Origin: a virus
Strand: one strand, 5' to 3'
IMG/VR virus record: IMGVR_UViG_3300046482_000135
Coordinates: 1-29,653 of that record
DNA: 29,653 bases
The notes under the pieces were generated by a model. That model was given only the letters and a program-made list of their open reading frames with translations, had not been told where the DNA came from and did not search any database. Positions 7,015 through 14,315 of the stretch are shown here, one piece after another. Within the stretch, counting starts at the first letter, position 1, and each line of letters starts with the position of its first letter. The position numbers and the translations under genes were made by a program.

Positions 7015-7604
7015 CACCACCACCCCAATGTAAACGGCTGCTCCATCACCTGCGCGCCGAGCGCCGCCAGCCATGCTGGCTCCAGCCTCGCCATGCCGCT
7101 CGGCGGCTGCGCGCACATGACCTCGAGCGGCGTGCGCGGCGCGCCGTAGCGGACCAGCCGCTCCGCGGCGCGGCGCGTCCACCTGACGTCCGGCAGCCCG
7201 CTGGCGTCGTCGGTTACCTGATGCACGCTGATGTCGGCGTCGGCAGTAATCAGCAGCCGGCCGCGGCCGAGCGCCACCAGCGCGGCAAAGGCACAGGCCG
7301 ATACGCACTCGTCGTCGACGAACACGTCGAACCTGTTCCTCGCCACCAGATCGGCGAGCAGCATGCCGGTGTCGCCGTCGCCGCCCCACGAGTCGAGCCA
7401 CAGCGTGGTCACCACCTTGCCGTCCTGCTTGGCCTCGTCCAGCGCCCGCCAGATGCGTCGTATGTCGCCTTTCCTGACGCCGCCTTCATAGTAGAGAGCC
7501 ACCTCGCGGCCGCCATCGTTCGGCTGCCAGTATATCCGCGCAACGCTGACGTCGGCGGCCTGCGCTGCCGTGCACAGTGCCAGATACGCTAACAATGTCT
7601 TCAT
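7014..7604 (-). CDS. Secreted ClpP-fold (COG3904-like) protein
   Basis: This 196-residue protein begins with a short signal peptide (MKTLLAYLALCTAAQA, cleavage after Ala16), so it should act in the periplasm. The body matches the ClpP/crotonase-like fold of COG3904-type predicted periplasmic proteins: LWLDSWGGDGDTG (68-80, the usual 'LDSxGG' oxyanion loop), VDDECVSAC with the candidate nucleophile Ser102, and ADADISVHQV (His128). The substrate is unknown. The family is known mostly from bacteria and its presence in a phage is unusual; roles in lysis, envelope modification or superinfection exclusion are all guesses. SD GGAG lies within 7610-7622, the segment complementary to the candidate small RNA. 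Confidence 0.8.
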   Translation of the reverse strand: MKTLLAYLALCTAAQAADVSVARIYWQPNDGGREVALYYEGGVRKGDIRRIWRALDEAKQDGKVVTTLWLDSWGGDGDTGMLLADLVARNRFDVFVDDECVSACAFAALVALGRGRLLITADADISVHQVTDDASGLPDVRWTRRAAERLVRYGAPRTPLEVMCAQPPSGMARLEPAWLAALGAQVMEQPFTLGWW

Positions 7605-7606
7605 GA

Positions 7607-7622
7607 TTGTCTCCGGTGACAC
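7607..7622 (-). promoter_or_regulatory. RBS of the ClpP-like gene, complementary to the candidate small RNA
   Basis: On the leftward strand this reads GTGTCACCGGAGACAA just before the ATG. The plus-strand 13-mer TCTCCGGTGACAC at 7610-7622 is repeated exactly at 6650-6662 inside the candidate small RNA, so that RNA could pair with and block this RBS. Confidence 0.5.
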
Positions 7623-7632
7623 AGTATGTAAC
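7623..7632 (-). promoter_or_regulatory. -10-like motif GTTACATACT
   Basis: This is a one-base variant of the recurring GTAACATAGT element, 19 bases before the ClpP-like start codon. TTGTTT in the tail of the preceding terminator (7658-7653) lies 16 bases from TTAAGT and could act as a -35. The assignment is tentative. Confidence 0.35.
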
Positions 7633-7643
7633 TTAACATGGGG

Positions 7644-7678
7644 GGCAACGAGAAACAAGGAGGGTATCGCCGTCCTTG
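7644..7678 (-). terminator. Terminator with conserved TTTCTCGTTGCC tail, copy 1
   Basis: An imperfect stem CAAGGA/TCCTTG (7656-7661 with 7673-7678, with two further GC pairs inside) is followed leftwards by TTTCTCGTTGCC. The same tail follows three other leftward hairpins. It lies after palindrome copy 2 and before the ClpP-like gene. Confidence 0.55.
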
Positions 7679-7685
7679 GTCCGGT

Positions 7686-7698
7686 TAGTGTGACACTA
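7686..7698. promoter_or_regulatory. 13-bp palindromic site, copy 2
   Basis: TAGTGTGACACTA, exact with a central G. Its last three bases (7696-7698) are the TAG stop codon of the 206-aa gene on the leftward strand. The terminator and ClpP-like gene follow. Confidence 0.85.
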
Positions 7699-8316
7699 GT
7701 CCCCGAGCAGAGCTTGCCGTGCCAGCTTGCGGGCGGCCGCACGCTCGCGCTTGGCCACCTGCTTGGGGTCCATGTACTGCCAGTAGCGCTTCATCCGCTC
7801 GTAGCGGACATGCTCCAGCCGCCCCTCTATGCCCGGCGGCTCGCTATCTATGCCCGCCAGCGTGACATAGTCGACGATGCGCTTGTGCTCGGCTCGCAGC
7901 CGCCCCTCCTGAAAATTCGACAGCTTGCCTTCGTATTCCCTGAAGCCACCGATGCATCGGTCCTCCAGCCTGCTGAAATCGGCGTACATGTGCAGCAGGT
8001 TGGCCTCGTGGACGGCCATGCGGTTGTCGATATTGATGTGGGGGACCGTGAAACTCTGGCAGCTCGTATGCCTGACTGCCATGTTGATGGGATCTACCCA
8101 ACGCCAGCCGTGCTTGTAGCGCACTGGCATGCTAGTAATTAACAAATATTGGCGGCCTATCGGGCTGACATGATAACATAGGATTGGCGTATCCCTGCTA
8201 TATAAAACCGGTCCTAGGAATTTCATGCTGCCGTTATCCAAGGAACACTTATTACGGCCCTGCTCATTATGAGCCACCCACACTAGCACTACTGTTTCAT
8301 TCTTTGTGTATGCCAT
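7696..8316 (-). CDS. Hypothetical protein, 206 aa, AT-rich 5' half
   Basis: I do not recognise the family. The N-terminal half (to about residue 75) is hydrophobic and strand-rich (VVLVWVAHNEQG, ILCYHVSPIGRQYLLI); the C-terminal half is helical and strongly basic, ending in KQVAKRERAAARKLARQAL. The first 180 bases are clearly more AT-rich than the surrounding genes, which points to recent acquisition of that part or constraint for another reason. SD AGGAG lies 7 bases before the ATG. The stop codon belongs to palindrome copy 2. Confidence 0.7.
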   Translation of the reverse strand: MAYTKNETVVLVWVAHNEQGRNKCSLDNGSMKFLGPVLYSRDTPILCYHVSPIGRQYLLITSMPVRYKHGWRWVDPINMAVRHTSCQSFTVPHINIDNRMAVHEANLLHMYADFSRLEDRCIGGFREYEGKLSNFQEGRLRAEHKRIVDYVTLAGIDSEPPGIEGRLEHVRYERMKRYWQYMDPKQVAKRERAAARKLARQALLGD

Positions 8317-8335
8317 ATCCTTGCTCCTGTTTTTC

Positions 8336-8737
8336 TCACCATCGCCCGAAAGGATCGCCCATCTGCAGCCTGTCGTAGATGTTCTGGAGCCAGCGCAGTT
8401 GCTTCGCCGACGGCGTCCATCTGACGTCCTTGACGGTCCACTGGTCCATGAGCGACTCGATGAACTCGGCCTCGCGCTCGCGCAGCTTCTCCAGATTGCC
8501 GATGCAGAACTCGAGCTGCAGCCACCAGAGGCCTGATTGTGCTGTTCTTCTCACATGCCCCGGCACGTGCTTGGTGACGGCCGGGGCATCGACGATCTTC
8601 GACAGCTGGTCGGCCAACCAATGTATGTCACGGCCCGCCTTGTCCAACTGCTTGCGCAGCGCCGCTATGGCTGCTGCGACTTCACCGGGCTGGTCCGAGC
8701 TGAGCACGACCAGCAGCAGCTGGCCGAGCTTGCTCAT
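8336..8737 (-). CDS. Hypothetical helical protein, 133 aa
   Basis: The function is not recognised. The sequence is almost entirely helical, with a hydrophobic N-terminus (LGQLLLVVLSS) and an internal WWLQLEFCIGNLEKLREREAEF stretch likely to form a coiled coil. The start overlaps the stop of the next upstream gene as ATGA, so it belongs to the operon read from about 10460 leftwards. Confidence 0.65.
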   Translation of the reverse strand: MSKLGQLLLVVLSSDQPGEVAAAIAALRKQLDKAGRDIHWLADQLSKIVDAPAVTKHVPGHVRRTAQSGLWWLQLEFCIGNLEKLREREAEFIESLMDQWTVKDVRWTPSAKQLRWLQNIYDRLQMGDPFGRW

Positions 8738-9057
8738 CCCCCGCCCTCCGCCGGCACGACTGCCTTCAGCCAGTCGGGATCGAACGGCCGGTCCTTGAGC
8801 AGGTTGGCGACGTGGCTGGCACCTTTATCGCTGCCTACTGCTACCGGCTTGCCCGTCGATGTCAGCCACCAGCACAGTTGGTAGGCGACGTTGCTCTCGC
8901 TCCACGCGAAGATGGTGCCGTCCTGCCAGATGTAGTCCGGGTTATCCCCGCCCAGCTTGACATACGGCTTACCCATGGCGGCGCAGTCGCTCAGGTTGTG
9001 CATGGAGTAGACGGCGGCTGCGACCAGCCACGCCTCTTCTCGATCGGTCAGGCTCAT
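8734..9057 (-). CDS. Hypothetical protein, 107 aa
   Basis: The start at 9057 is fixed by an ATGA overlap with the 468-aa gene, and the end by an ATGA overlap with the next gene. Sequence patches such as WQDGTIFAWSESNVAYQLCWWL and the acidic end PFDPDWLKAVV look like a small globular domain rich in Trp. I cannot assign a family. Confidence 0.65.
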   Translation of the reverse strand: MSLTDREEAWLVAAAVYSMHNLSDCAAMGKPYVKLGGDNPDYIWQDGTIFAWSESNVAYQLCWWLTSTGKPVAVGSDKGASHVANLLKDRPFDPDWLKAVVPAEGGG

Positions 9058-10460
9058 TGCGTCACCTCGTAGACCTTCGAAACCGTGCCCAGCCTGATGT
9101 CGCCACGCTTGTGCGGCTTCTTCCACCAGATCTTGGCACCACAGCCGTGCACGCACTCGCCGTGCTTGGGGTCGGTGAGCACGAACTTGTGCGTGCAGCC
9201 GGCACCCTTCTTGCGAGACTGGCACCAGTGCTCGCGAACGTCGTGCTCCTTGCGGTGGGCGCCGGTGATATGCTCCGACATCCGCCGCAGCGCGTCCTTC
9301 TGCTCGAGGTGGACGGTGACCTTGTTGTAGGCTACCGCCGCCACCTGCCTTGCCCCCAGCCACACGCGCCGTGCCGGCCGCGGCTCGTCCGAGAAGTAGA
9401 CGTGCTTGTTCGGCCTCGTCAGGATGATCAGCATGATCAGCGCCTGCTTCATCATGCCCGCACAGGACGCCAGCATTTTCTGCTTGGCCACGACGGAGAC
9501 GTCGCTCTTCTCCAGCATGGCCATGAAGCCGGGATCGAACTCGAACATGTGGCTGCGCACAATCGCCGTCACCTCCGGCCCCATCAGGTACTCGCGTTGC
9601 GTCATCTCTTCCTTCCGCGGCCCGTAGCGGCCCATCACGTAGGCCCGGTAGGTCGGCACGTCGAAGTGAAAGAACTGCGCCATGCGCAGCTCCTCTTCCT
9701 GCGATACAGGCGTGTTCAGGCGGACGCGGTAAGGCAGGAAGGATGCCGACTTCGGCGTCGACCCCATCGACGCCGTCCAGATGAAGCCGTGGTCGTAGAG
9801 GTAGCCGACCTTGGTGTCTTCCTCCGGGCCTCTGGTCGATGCGACGATCGCCGCATAGGCGAGACTGTCGTACTCGATCCAGCACAGCTCGTACGGCGCC
9901 CGCGCCATCTCGTGCTGGGCCAGCACCTGATCGCCGAAGTCCATCGTCACGTGGCCGAAGAACTCCGACGCCATGCTGTCCAGCATGAAACGCTGCGCCT
10001 GCAGCAGCTTGAGCCGCGGTGGCGTGGCCATGTACCTGTCCGTGTAGTCGTTGCGCAGCAGGACGTCGATCAGGTTGGGCTCGTCCGCTTTCTTGGGGAA
10101 CACCCATCGCCCCTTCGAGTAGTCGAGCTTCTCCTCACCGCTCATCAGCTTGTCGAGATCGTGGCTTTCCGGCGACACCCACGCCGCTTCCACGTTGCTC
10201 TTCTTCCGCGTCATGGGGTTGTCCCGTCCGGCTCTCCTCATGCCGTGCGGCCCGGTCTTGTGCTTGCTCATGCCATCCTCCTTCTGCATCACTGCCTCGG
10301 CGATCGCTGTGGTCGACAGCCGGTTTTCCGGCCGGTCTTCCGGATGGGTCGGTCGCTTGTCTTCCCTCATGATCAGCAGCGGCTCACGTTCGACAGCGCC
10401 GCGCTCTTTGTTCTCCAGTTCCTTCTTGCTGTACTTGAGGCCTCGGCGTCTCCTGCCCAT
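9054..10460 (-). CDS. Large phage protein of unknown function with C-terminal Cys/His region, 468 aa
   Basis: This is one of the largest unassigned genes of the window. The N-terminus is very basic (GRRRRGLKYSKKEL) and polar to about residue 110. The middle is helical with hydrophobic stretches (MLASCAGMMKQALIMLIILT). The C-terminal 90 residues contain HDVREHWCQSRKKGAGC, CTHKF and HGECVHGCGAKIWW, a likely zinc-binding end, followed by HKRGDIRLGTVSKVY. Similar 'H-x-R-G-D-x-x-x-G-x-V' endings occur in unassigned phage proteins. SD GGAG lies 8 bases before the ATG. It is directly downstream of the VWA gene. Confidence 0.7.
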   Translation of the reverse strand: MGRRRRGLKYSKKELENKERGAVEREPLLIMREDKRPTHPEDRPENRLSTTAIAEAVMQKEDGMSKHKTGPHGMRRAGRDNPMTRKKSNVEAAWVSPESHDLDKLMSGEEKLDYSKGRWVFPKKADEPNLIDVLLRNDYTDRYMATPPRLKLLQAQRFMLDSMASEFFGHVTMDFGDQVLAQHEMARAPYELCWIEYDSLAYAAIVASTRGPEEDTKVGYLYDHGFIWTASMGSTPKSASFLPYRVRLNTPVSQEEELRMAQFFHFDVPTYRAYVMGRYGPRKEEMTQREYLMGPEVTAIVRSHMFEFDPGFMAMLEKSDVSVVAKQKMLASCAGMMKQALIMLIILTRPNKHVYFSDEPRPARRVWLGARQVAAVAYNKVTVHLEQKDALRRMSEHITGAHRKEHDVREHWCQSRKKGAGCTHKFVLTDPKHGECVHGCGAKIWWKKPHKRGDIRLGTVSKVYEVTQ

Positions 10461-10462
10461 GA

Positions 10463-11800
10463 TCAGAGCTCCACGTGGATCACTTCACCAAACGGCACCT
10501 TTGTCCTGCCGCCGATCGAGCACCAGATCACTGGATAGGACGGCGACTTGTCGGGAAACGTGCCTTGCGTATCGGTGAGGTAGACAAGGCAGTCGGGCTG
10601 CAGGTGATGCACGGCCACGTAGTCGAACACCGGCTTGAAGCTGGTGCCGCCTCCACCGGGTGCGCCTCCGGCGCGGTTGATTTCATTGCGCAGGGCGATG
10701 AGGTCGGTCGGCTCTGACAGGTCGTCGACGCGCTGCACCGCGGCGTCGCACCAGACGATCACCAGTCGCTCCGGGTTGAGGTCGGCGACGATGCCGCCGG
10801 CTTCGGCGAAGAAGCGCTGCTGCACGGTCGATGATACGCACGAGCCCGACGTGTCGTAGCCGATGACGATGAGGCCCGCACCCTTGTGCCCCATCTTGGC
10901 ATAGTACAGCGGGTCGGGCTCGCGTCCGGCCAGTCGCCTGTTGCGATAGCGCCAGTCGAGCTTGGGCTCGCCGGCGCGCCGCGTCATCGAGCTCCTGAGG
11001 TGCTGCTGCCACGGCACCTTCGGGTTGATGATGTCGTCGAGCAGCAGCTTCAGCGCTCCCGGCATCGTGCCGGCCATGGTGCGCCGCGCAATCTCGGCCG
11101 CGGCGACGATGGCATGCTCGCGCCTGACCTTCTCCCGGTCGACGACGCGCTGTGCCGGCTCGATATGCTGGTCGAAGCCGGAGCCGGGCACGCGCAGGAT
11201 GCCGGGGACGTAGCGCGTACCGCCGGCCTTCTGCTTCGCCTTCTCCTCCCTGTAGATCTTCTCGTAGATTTCGACGCAGCTCTCCATCCCCTTGGCCGAG
11301 ATGTCCTTGTTGAACAGCCCGATCTCCGGCATGCGCCCGAGCTTGGCGTCGACGAGCATGGCGTTGATGCGGTAGTCCATCGCCTTGTTCATGATGTCGT
11401 GGTCGTAGGGCAGGACGCGGCCGCCGCCGAGCGACACCTGCCCGGTCTGCCGCCAGATGATCCCCATCAGCAGGTCGCCGAGCACCCGGTGGCTGACCTC
11501 GTGCGCCAGCACGAAGACGCGCTGCATGATGTCGTCGATGCCGAACAGCTCGAGACTCTCGTGATTGATGAAGATGTGGACGCTGTCGGTGGCGGCGAGA
11601 GGTATGTCGTGCGTGTAGACGATCTCCATGCCGTCGTAGATCATCTGTGCGAAGAATGGCCACTTGAACACGAGGTAGGCCATCGCCTCGCGCCAGTGCT
11701 TCTCGATGCTCTTCGGCGGATCGTAGGACCGGAACCCGTAGAGCAGTTCAGGTTTCTCGCGCTCGATGTCGATCGTGTGCTTGACCAGCTTGTCAGCCAT
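10463..11800 (-). CDS. DUF2201-like metallopeptidase-fold plus VWA domain protein
   Basis: This 445-residue protein has two parts. The N-terminal domain contains VFVLAHEVSH (HExxH, residues 100-104) and DHDIMNKAMDYRINAML about 33 residues on, the arrangement of the DUF2201 putative metallopeptidase. The C-terminal domain is a von Willebrand A fold with the MIDAS motif D316-T-S318-G-S320. The combination is known from VWA partners of MoxR/CobS-type ATPases, and such an ATPase is encoded just upstream (12102-13211). A start at 11800 follows AGGAG. A -10-like motif and palindrome copy 3 lie in its leader, so it can be transcribed separately from the ATPase. Confidence 0.85.
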   Translation of the reverse strand: MADKLVKHTIDIEREKPELLYGFRSYDPPKSIEKHWREAMAYLVFKWPFFAQMIYDGMEIVYTHDIPLAATDSVHIFINHESLELFGIDDIMQRVFVLAHEVSHRVLGDLLMGIIWRQTGQVSLGGGRVLPYDHDIMNKAMDYRINAMLVDAKLGRMPEIGLFNKDISAKGMESCVEIYEKIYREEKAKQKAGGTRYVPGILRVPGSGFDQHIEPAQRVVDREKVRREHAIVAAAEIARRTMAGTMPGALKLLLDDIINPKVPWQQHLRSSMTRRAGEPKLDWRYRNRRLAGREPDPLYYAKMGHKGAGLIVIGYDTSGSCVSSTVQQRFFAEAGGIVADLNPERLVIVWCDAAVQRVDDLSEPTDLIALRNEINRAGGAPGGGGTSFKPVFDYVAVHHLQPDCLVYLTDTQGTFPDKSPSYPVIWCSIGGRTKVPFGEVIHVEL

Positions 11801-11821
11801 TGCAGTCTCTCCTGTTCGGGT

Positions 11822-11834
11822 TAGTGTCACACTA
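11822..11834. promoter_or_regulatory. 13-bp palindromic site, copy 3
   Basis: TAGTGTCACACTA, exact, 21 bases before the ATG of the VWA gene. Its right arm overlaps the -10-like motif GTAACATAGT (11840-11831), so a bound protein would cover the start site. Confidence 0.85.
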
Positions 11835-11840
11835 TGTTAC
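11831..11840 (-). promoter_or_regulatory. -10-like motif GTAACATAGT
   Basis: This is an exact copy of the element that serves as -10 in the 14257-14288 promoter. No good -35 is present because the expected place is taken by the hairpin at 11843-11872. It may be an extended -10 or activator-dependent promoter. Confidence 0.4.
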
Positions 11841-11842
11841 AC

Positions 11843-11872
11843 AGGCCCCGCACGCGGGTACGTGCGGAGCCT
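11843..11872 (-). terminator. GC-rich hairpin between ATPase and VWA genes
   Basis: A 12-bp stem with one mismatch (11843-11854 with 11861-11872, loop CGGGTA) follows the 73-aa gene. It lacks a U-tract, so it may attenuate rather than end transcription. Confidence 0.5.
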
Positions 11873-11880
11873 GCTTCATC

Positions 11881-12102
11881 TCAGGTGTACCAGTGCCTGC
11901 CGTTGCGGCGGATCACATGGACCATGCCGCCACGTCGGCTCAGCTGGTGGTGCAGCTCGCCGTAGTCGCAGCCGGCCATCTTGGCTGCCGTCGACATCGT
12001 GGTGTTCGCGGCGAAGCCGATGCTGTTTACGCGCACCAGCTCGTCGCTCTCCTTGCCGCCGAACGGCATCAGCTTGATCGTGTAGATGCGGCTCTGTTCC
12101 AT
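11881..12102 (-). CDS. Hypothetical protein, 73 aa
   Basis: The ATG at 12102 overlaps the stop of the AAA+ ATPase gene (TGATG), so it is coupled to it. The protein is short and basic at the end (HQLSRRGGMVHVIRRNGRHWYT), with STAAKMAGCDYGELHHQL, which could be a small helix-turn-helix-like segment, but this is not convincing. The family is not recognised. Confidence 0.65.
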   Translation of the reverse strand: MEQSRIYTIKLMPFGGKESDELVRVNSIGFAANTTMSTAAKMAGCDYGELHHQLSRRGGMVHVIRRNGRHWYT

Positions 12103-13211
12103 CAGAACCTCGACGACACGATGGCGAGCAGCTGCTTGTTTGCGACTGCCCAGTCGCCGAAGGCCTTGCAGCTCATGAGCGACTTGTCGCGGGTCAGTGC
12201 GTTGCGGTAGAACGACACGCCTAGGTCGGTCTGCAGGCGTCCCATGTAGGTGACGAGCTGGTCGATGTTCTTCTTGTCGGCGGCATCGGCCATGTTGAAG
12301 ACGATGAACATCTGCTTGTCCATCTCCTTGGGCACCGGCGTTCCCGTCGGGTCGGCGATGATCTGCGACACCGTCGGTATCTTGTCGCGCAGCCCGGCAA
12401 AGGCGGTGTACTGCTGCGCCGAACCGGAGCCGACCAGCCCGCCGGCAGTGACGATCACGCCCGGGTCGTCGAGCGGGATCTTCCTTCTCACCACTTCCTG
12501 CATGTAGCGGTCGAGCAGCTCCAGCGACCGCGGTGTCAGCCACGGGCCCTGATCCTTGGGCACGTTGCCGGCGAACACCTCATGCGCCGGCATCGAGGCG
12601 AACGCCATGGTCATGTTCATCAGCCCCTTGCCGACCGCCCACACCAGCCAACTGTCGATGTCGAGCGCCATGTGGAGCTCGGCGCGGCGGTTGATCAGGA
12701 AGTCGAAGTCACGGGTGACGGCGTCGCGGCCGCCTTCGTAGTTGGACAGGCCGATGATGTTGAAGTCCTGCGGCAGCGGGTGCTGGCCGACGCGCTTCTC
12801 AAGGAAGGTCTGGCCGAGCGCCCGCTTGAGGTCGAGGTCGGTCTGCCCATACTCCTCGAAGACGATGACGCCGCGCCTGAACTGGAAGGCCGGACGCCCT
12901 GACCGCTTGTCGAAGAGGAAGTAGGGGTAGGAGTAGCGCCCCGCCTCGATCGTCACCTCGTTGCCGTCGGCGTCGGTGTAGTGCTCGGTGTTCTTGTAGA
13001 ACCAGCCGGCATAGTCCGGCTGGTTGGACAGCGAGCCGTTGATCTCGAACAGCCCGTAGTCCGGGCCCTGATCGTCGGCATACTGCTGGATCATCGAGGT
13101 CTTGCCCTGACCGGGCTTCGACTTCAGCACCACGGCGACATTGGCGGCGAACAGCAGCTCGATCTGCCGCCGCGTCTCCGCAAAATCGAGTTCCACGATA
13201 GGCCTGCTCAT
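12102..13211 (-). CDS. MoxR/CobS-like AAA+ ATPase
   Basis: This 369-residue AAA+ protein has Walker A SKPGQGKT (31-38), Walker B VIVFEE (115-120), sensor 1 asparagine in IIGLSN (N157) and an NRRAELHM segment (174-181) typical of MoxR-class ATPases. Such ATPases act as hexameric chaperones together with a VWA protein, as in RavA-ViaA or CobS-CobT. The VWA protein (10463-11800) is two genes downstream and a helical protein upstream may be the third component. AAGGA precedes the start. Phage versions exist, but their targets are unknown. Confidence 0.88.
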   Translation of the reverse strand: MSRPIVELDFAETRRQIELLFAANVAVVLKSKPGQGKTSMIQQYADDQGPDYGLFEINGSLSNQPDYAGWFYKNTEHYTDADGNEVTIEAGRYSYPYFLFDKRSGRPAFQFRRGVIVFEEYGQTDLDLKRALGQTFLEKRVGQHPLPQDFNIIGLSNYEGGRDAVTRDFDFLINRRAELHMALDIDSWLVWAVGKGLMNMTMAFASMPAHEVFAGNVPKDQGPWLTPRSLELLDRYMQEVVRRKIPLDDPGVIVTAGGLVGSGSAQQYTAFAGLRDKIPTVSQIIADPTGTPVPKEMDKQMFIVFNMADAADKKNIDQLVTYMGRLQTDLGVSFYRNALTRDKSLMSCKAFGDWAVANKQLLAIVSSRF

Positions 13212-13257
13212 GATATCAATCCTTCCGTTTGGGAGTTCTTTTCTGTTGGCTGTGCCA

Positions 13258-13292
13258 GAGGCCGGGGCGTCCTACCCCGGCCTCCATATTTT
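13258..13292. terminator. Hairpin between helical partner and ATPase
   Basis: A perfect 10-bp GC stem (13258-13267 with 13275-13284, loop CGTCCTA). In the rightward direction it is followed by CATATTTTTA, which overlaps the stop codon of the leftward gene. No U-tract follows leftwards, so it might attenuate leftward transcription and stop rightward antisense transcription. Confidence 0.5.
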
Positions 13293-14230
13293 TACATCAA
13301 TCCGTCCAGCGTCTTCAAAATCTCCTTCGCGCGCTGGCTGACGTCCTGCCGGATCGCCTTGTGCTTCTTGAGATCCTCGCTGTCGACGTGGTCGAAGCCC
13401 TCCAGCTCGGTCGCTATCTGCTCGAGGAACTTGTCACCGACCAGATTGAACGAGCGGAACACCTTGGCGACGTCGTGGATGTTTTCGATGATGGTGGTCT
13501 TGAACGTACCCTCCTTTCCCACCGTCTCGCCCTTGGCTTTCAGCTTCTCGCGTTCGTCGTAGGCCGCCATCCGCTCGATGACGTTGCGCAGCGGCAGCGC
13601 CAGCTTGCGGAGTGCGTCCTTGGTCGCCTCCTCATAGGCGGCGCCGATGTCGGCCTCGAACTTCTCGCGCATCTGCTGCTCGAACGCCTTGCCGCCCGTC
13701 GTGGTCGTGTACGAGGCCACGTCCGGCACCGGCTGGATGTCGAACACCATCGAGAACGACGCCTTGATCTCGTCGACAGTCGGCGGCGTCACCTTGTACT
13801 TGCCGAGATTGCCCTTGGCCGCGTTGATATGCAGGGCGGCATCCTTGCCGAACTGCGCTACCAGCGTGTCGTGCTCCTTCTGCAGGTCCCCGTACTCGGT
13901 CAGGAACTCCTGCAGGTTGACGTTCGGCATCAGCCGCCGGTCCGGCCCCCACGCCGTGGTGCGGTCGCGCAGCAGCTCGCGAGCCCGACGCTGCACGGAT
14001 TTTATTTTGGCCACCGCCTTCTCGGCACCGGGCAGGCGGTTGACCACCGTCTTGGCGGTGCCGATCTTGGCGGCATGGGCCTTGTCGCTATCCTCGCTGG
14101 CATCGCGGTCGAGTCGCTGCATGCCGAGCACCGAGGCTTGGATGACGGCAACGACCGCCACTTCACCTATCATCTTCGACAAGGGTTTCGACTTCACCGG
14201 CACGGCCGGTGTCTTCTGTGATGTAAGCAT
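13292..14230 (-). CDS. Helical partner protein of the AAA/VWA block (DUF3150-like)
   Basis: This 312-residue protein is mostly helical and charged, with KSVQRRARELLRDRTTAWGPDRRLMP (about 75-100) followed by NLQEFLTEYGDL and a long helical C-terminus. In other phages, proteins of this size and pattern (DUF3150 type) are encoded beside a CobS-like ATPase and a VWA protein; I base the assignment on this pattern, not on a search. The ATG at 14230 is chosen over an in-frame GTG at 14254 because GAGGTGA lies before it. It is first after the best promoter of the window, which has a palindromic operator in its spacer. Confidence 0.75.
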   Translation of the reverse strand: MLTSQKTPAVPVKSKPLSKMIGEVAVVAVIQASVLGMQRLDRDASEDSDKAHAAKIGTAKTVVNRLPGAEKAVAKIKSVQRRARELLRDRTTAWGPDRRLMPNVNLQEFLTEYGDLQKEHDTLVAQFGKDAALHINAAKGNLGKYKVTPPTVDEIKASFSMVFDIQPVPDVASYTTTTGGKAFEQQMREKFEADIGAAYEEATKDALRKLALPLRNVIERMAAYDEREKLKAKGETVGKEGTFKTTIIENIHDVAKVFRSFNLVGDKFLEQIATELEGFDHVDSEDLKKHKAIRQDVSQRAKEILKTLDGLM

Positions 14231-14256
14231 GTCAATCACCTCTGTTTGGTACACGC

Positions 14257-14288
14257 ACTATGTTACCCTAGTGTCACACTAATGTCAA
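14257..14288 (-). promoter_or_regulatory. Strong sigma70-like promoter with operator in the spacer
   Basis: Read leftwards: TTGACA (14288-14283), exactly 17 bases, TAACAT (14265-14260). The 13-bp palindrome (14269-14281) fills the spacer, a classical repression position. Start site expected near 14253, giving a short leader to the ATG at 14230. It should drive the helical-partner/AAA genes. Confidence 0.75.
14269..14281. promoter_or_regulatory. 13-bp palindromic site, copy 4 (promoter spacer)
   Basis: TAGTGTCACACTA, exact, placed between the -35 and -10 of the leftward promoter at 14257-14288. Bound protein would exclude RNA polymerase. This copy is the best evidence that the repeat is an operator. 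Confidence 0.88.
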
Positions 14289-14315
14289 TGTTCTTGGCCG
14301 TGGATACCTCCTTTC

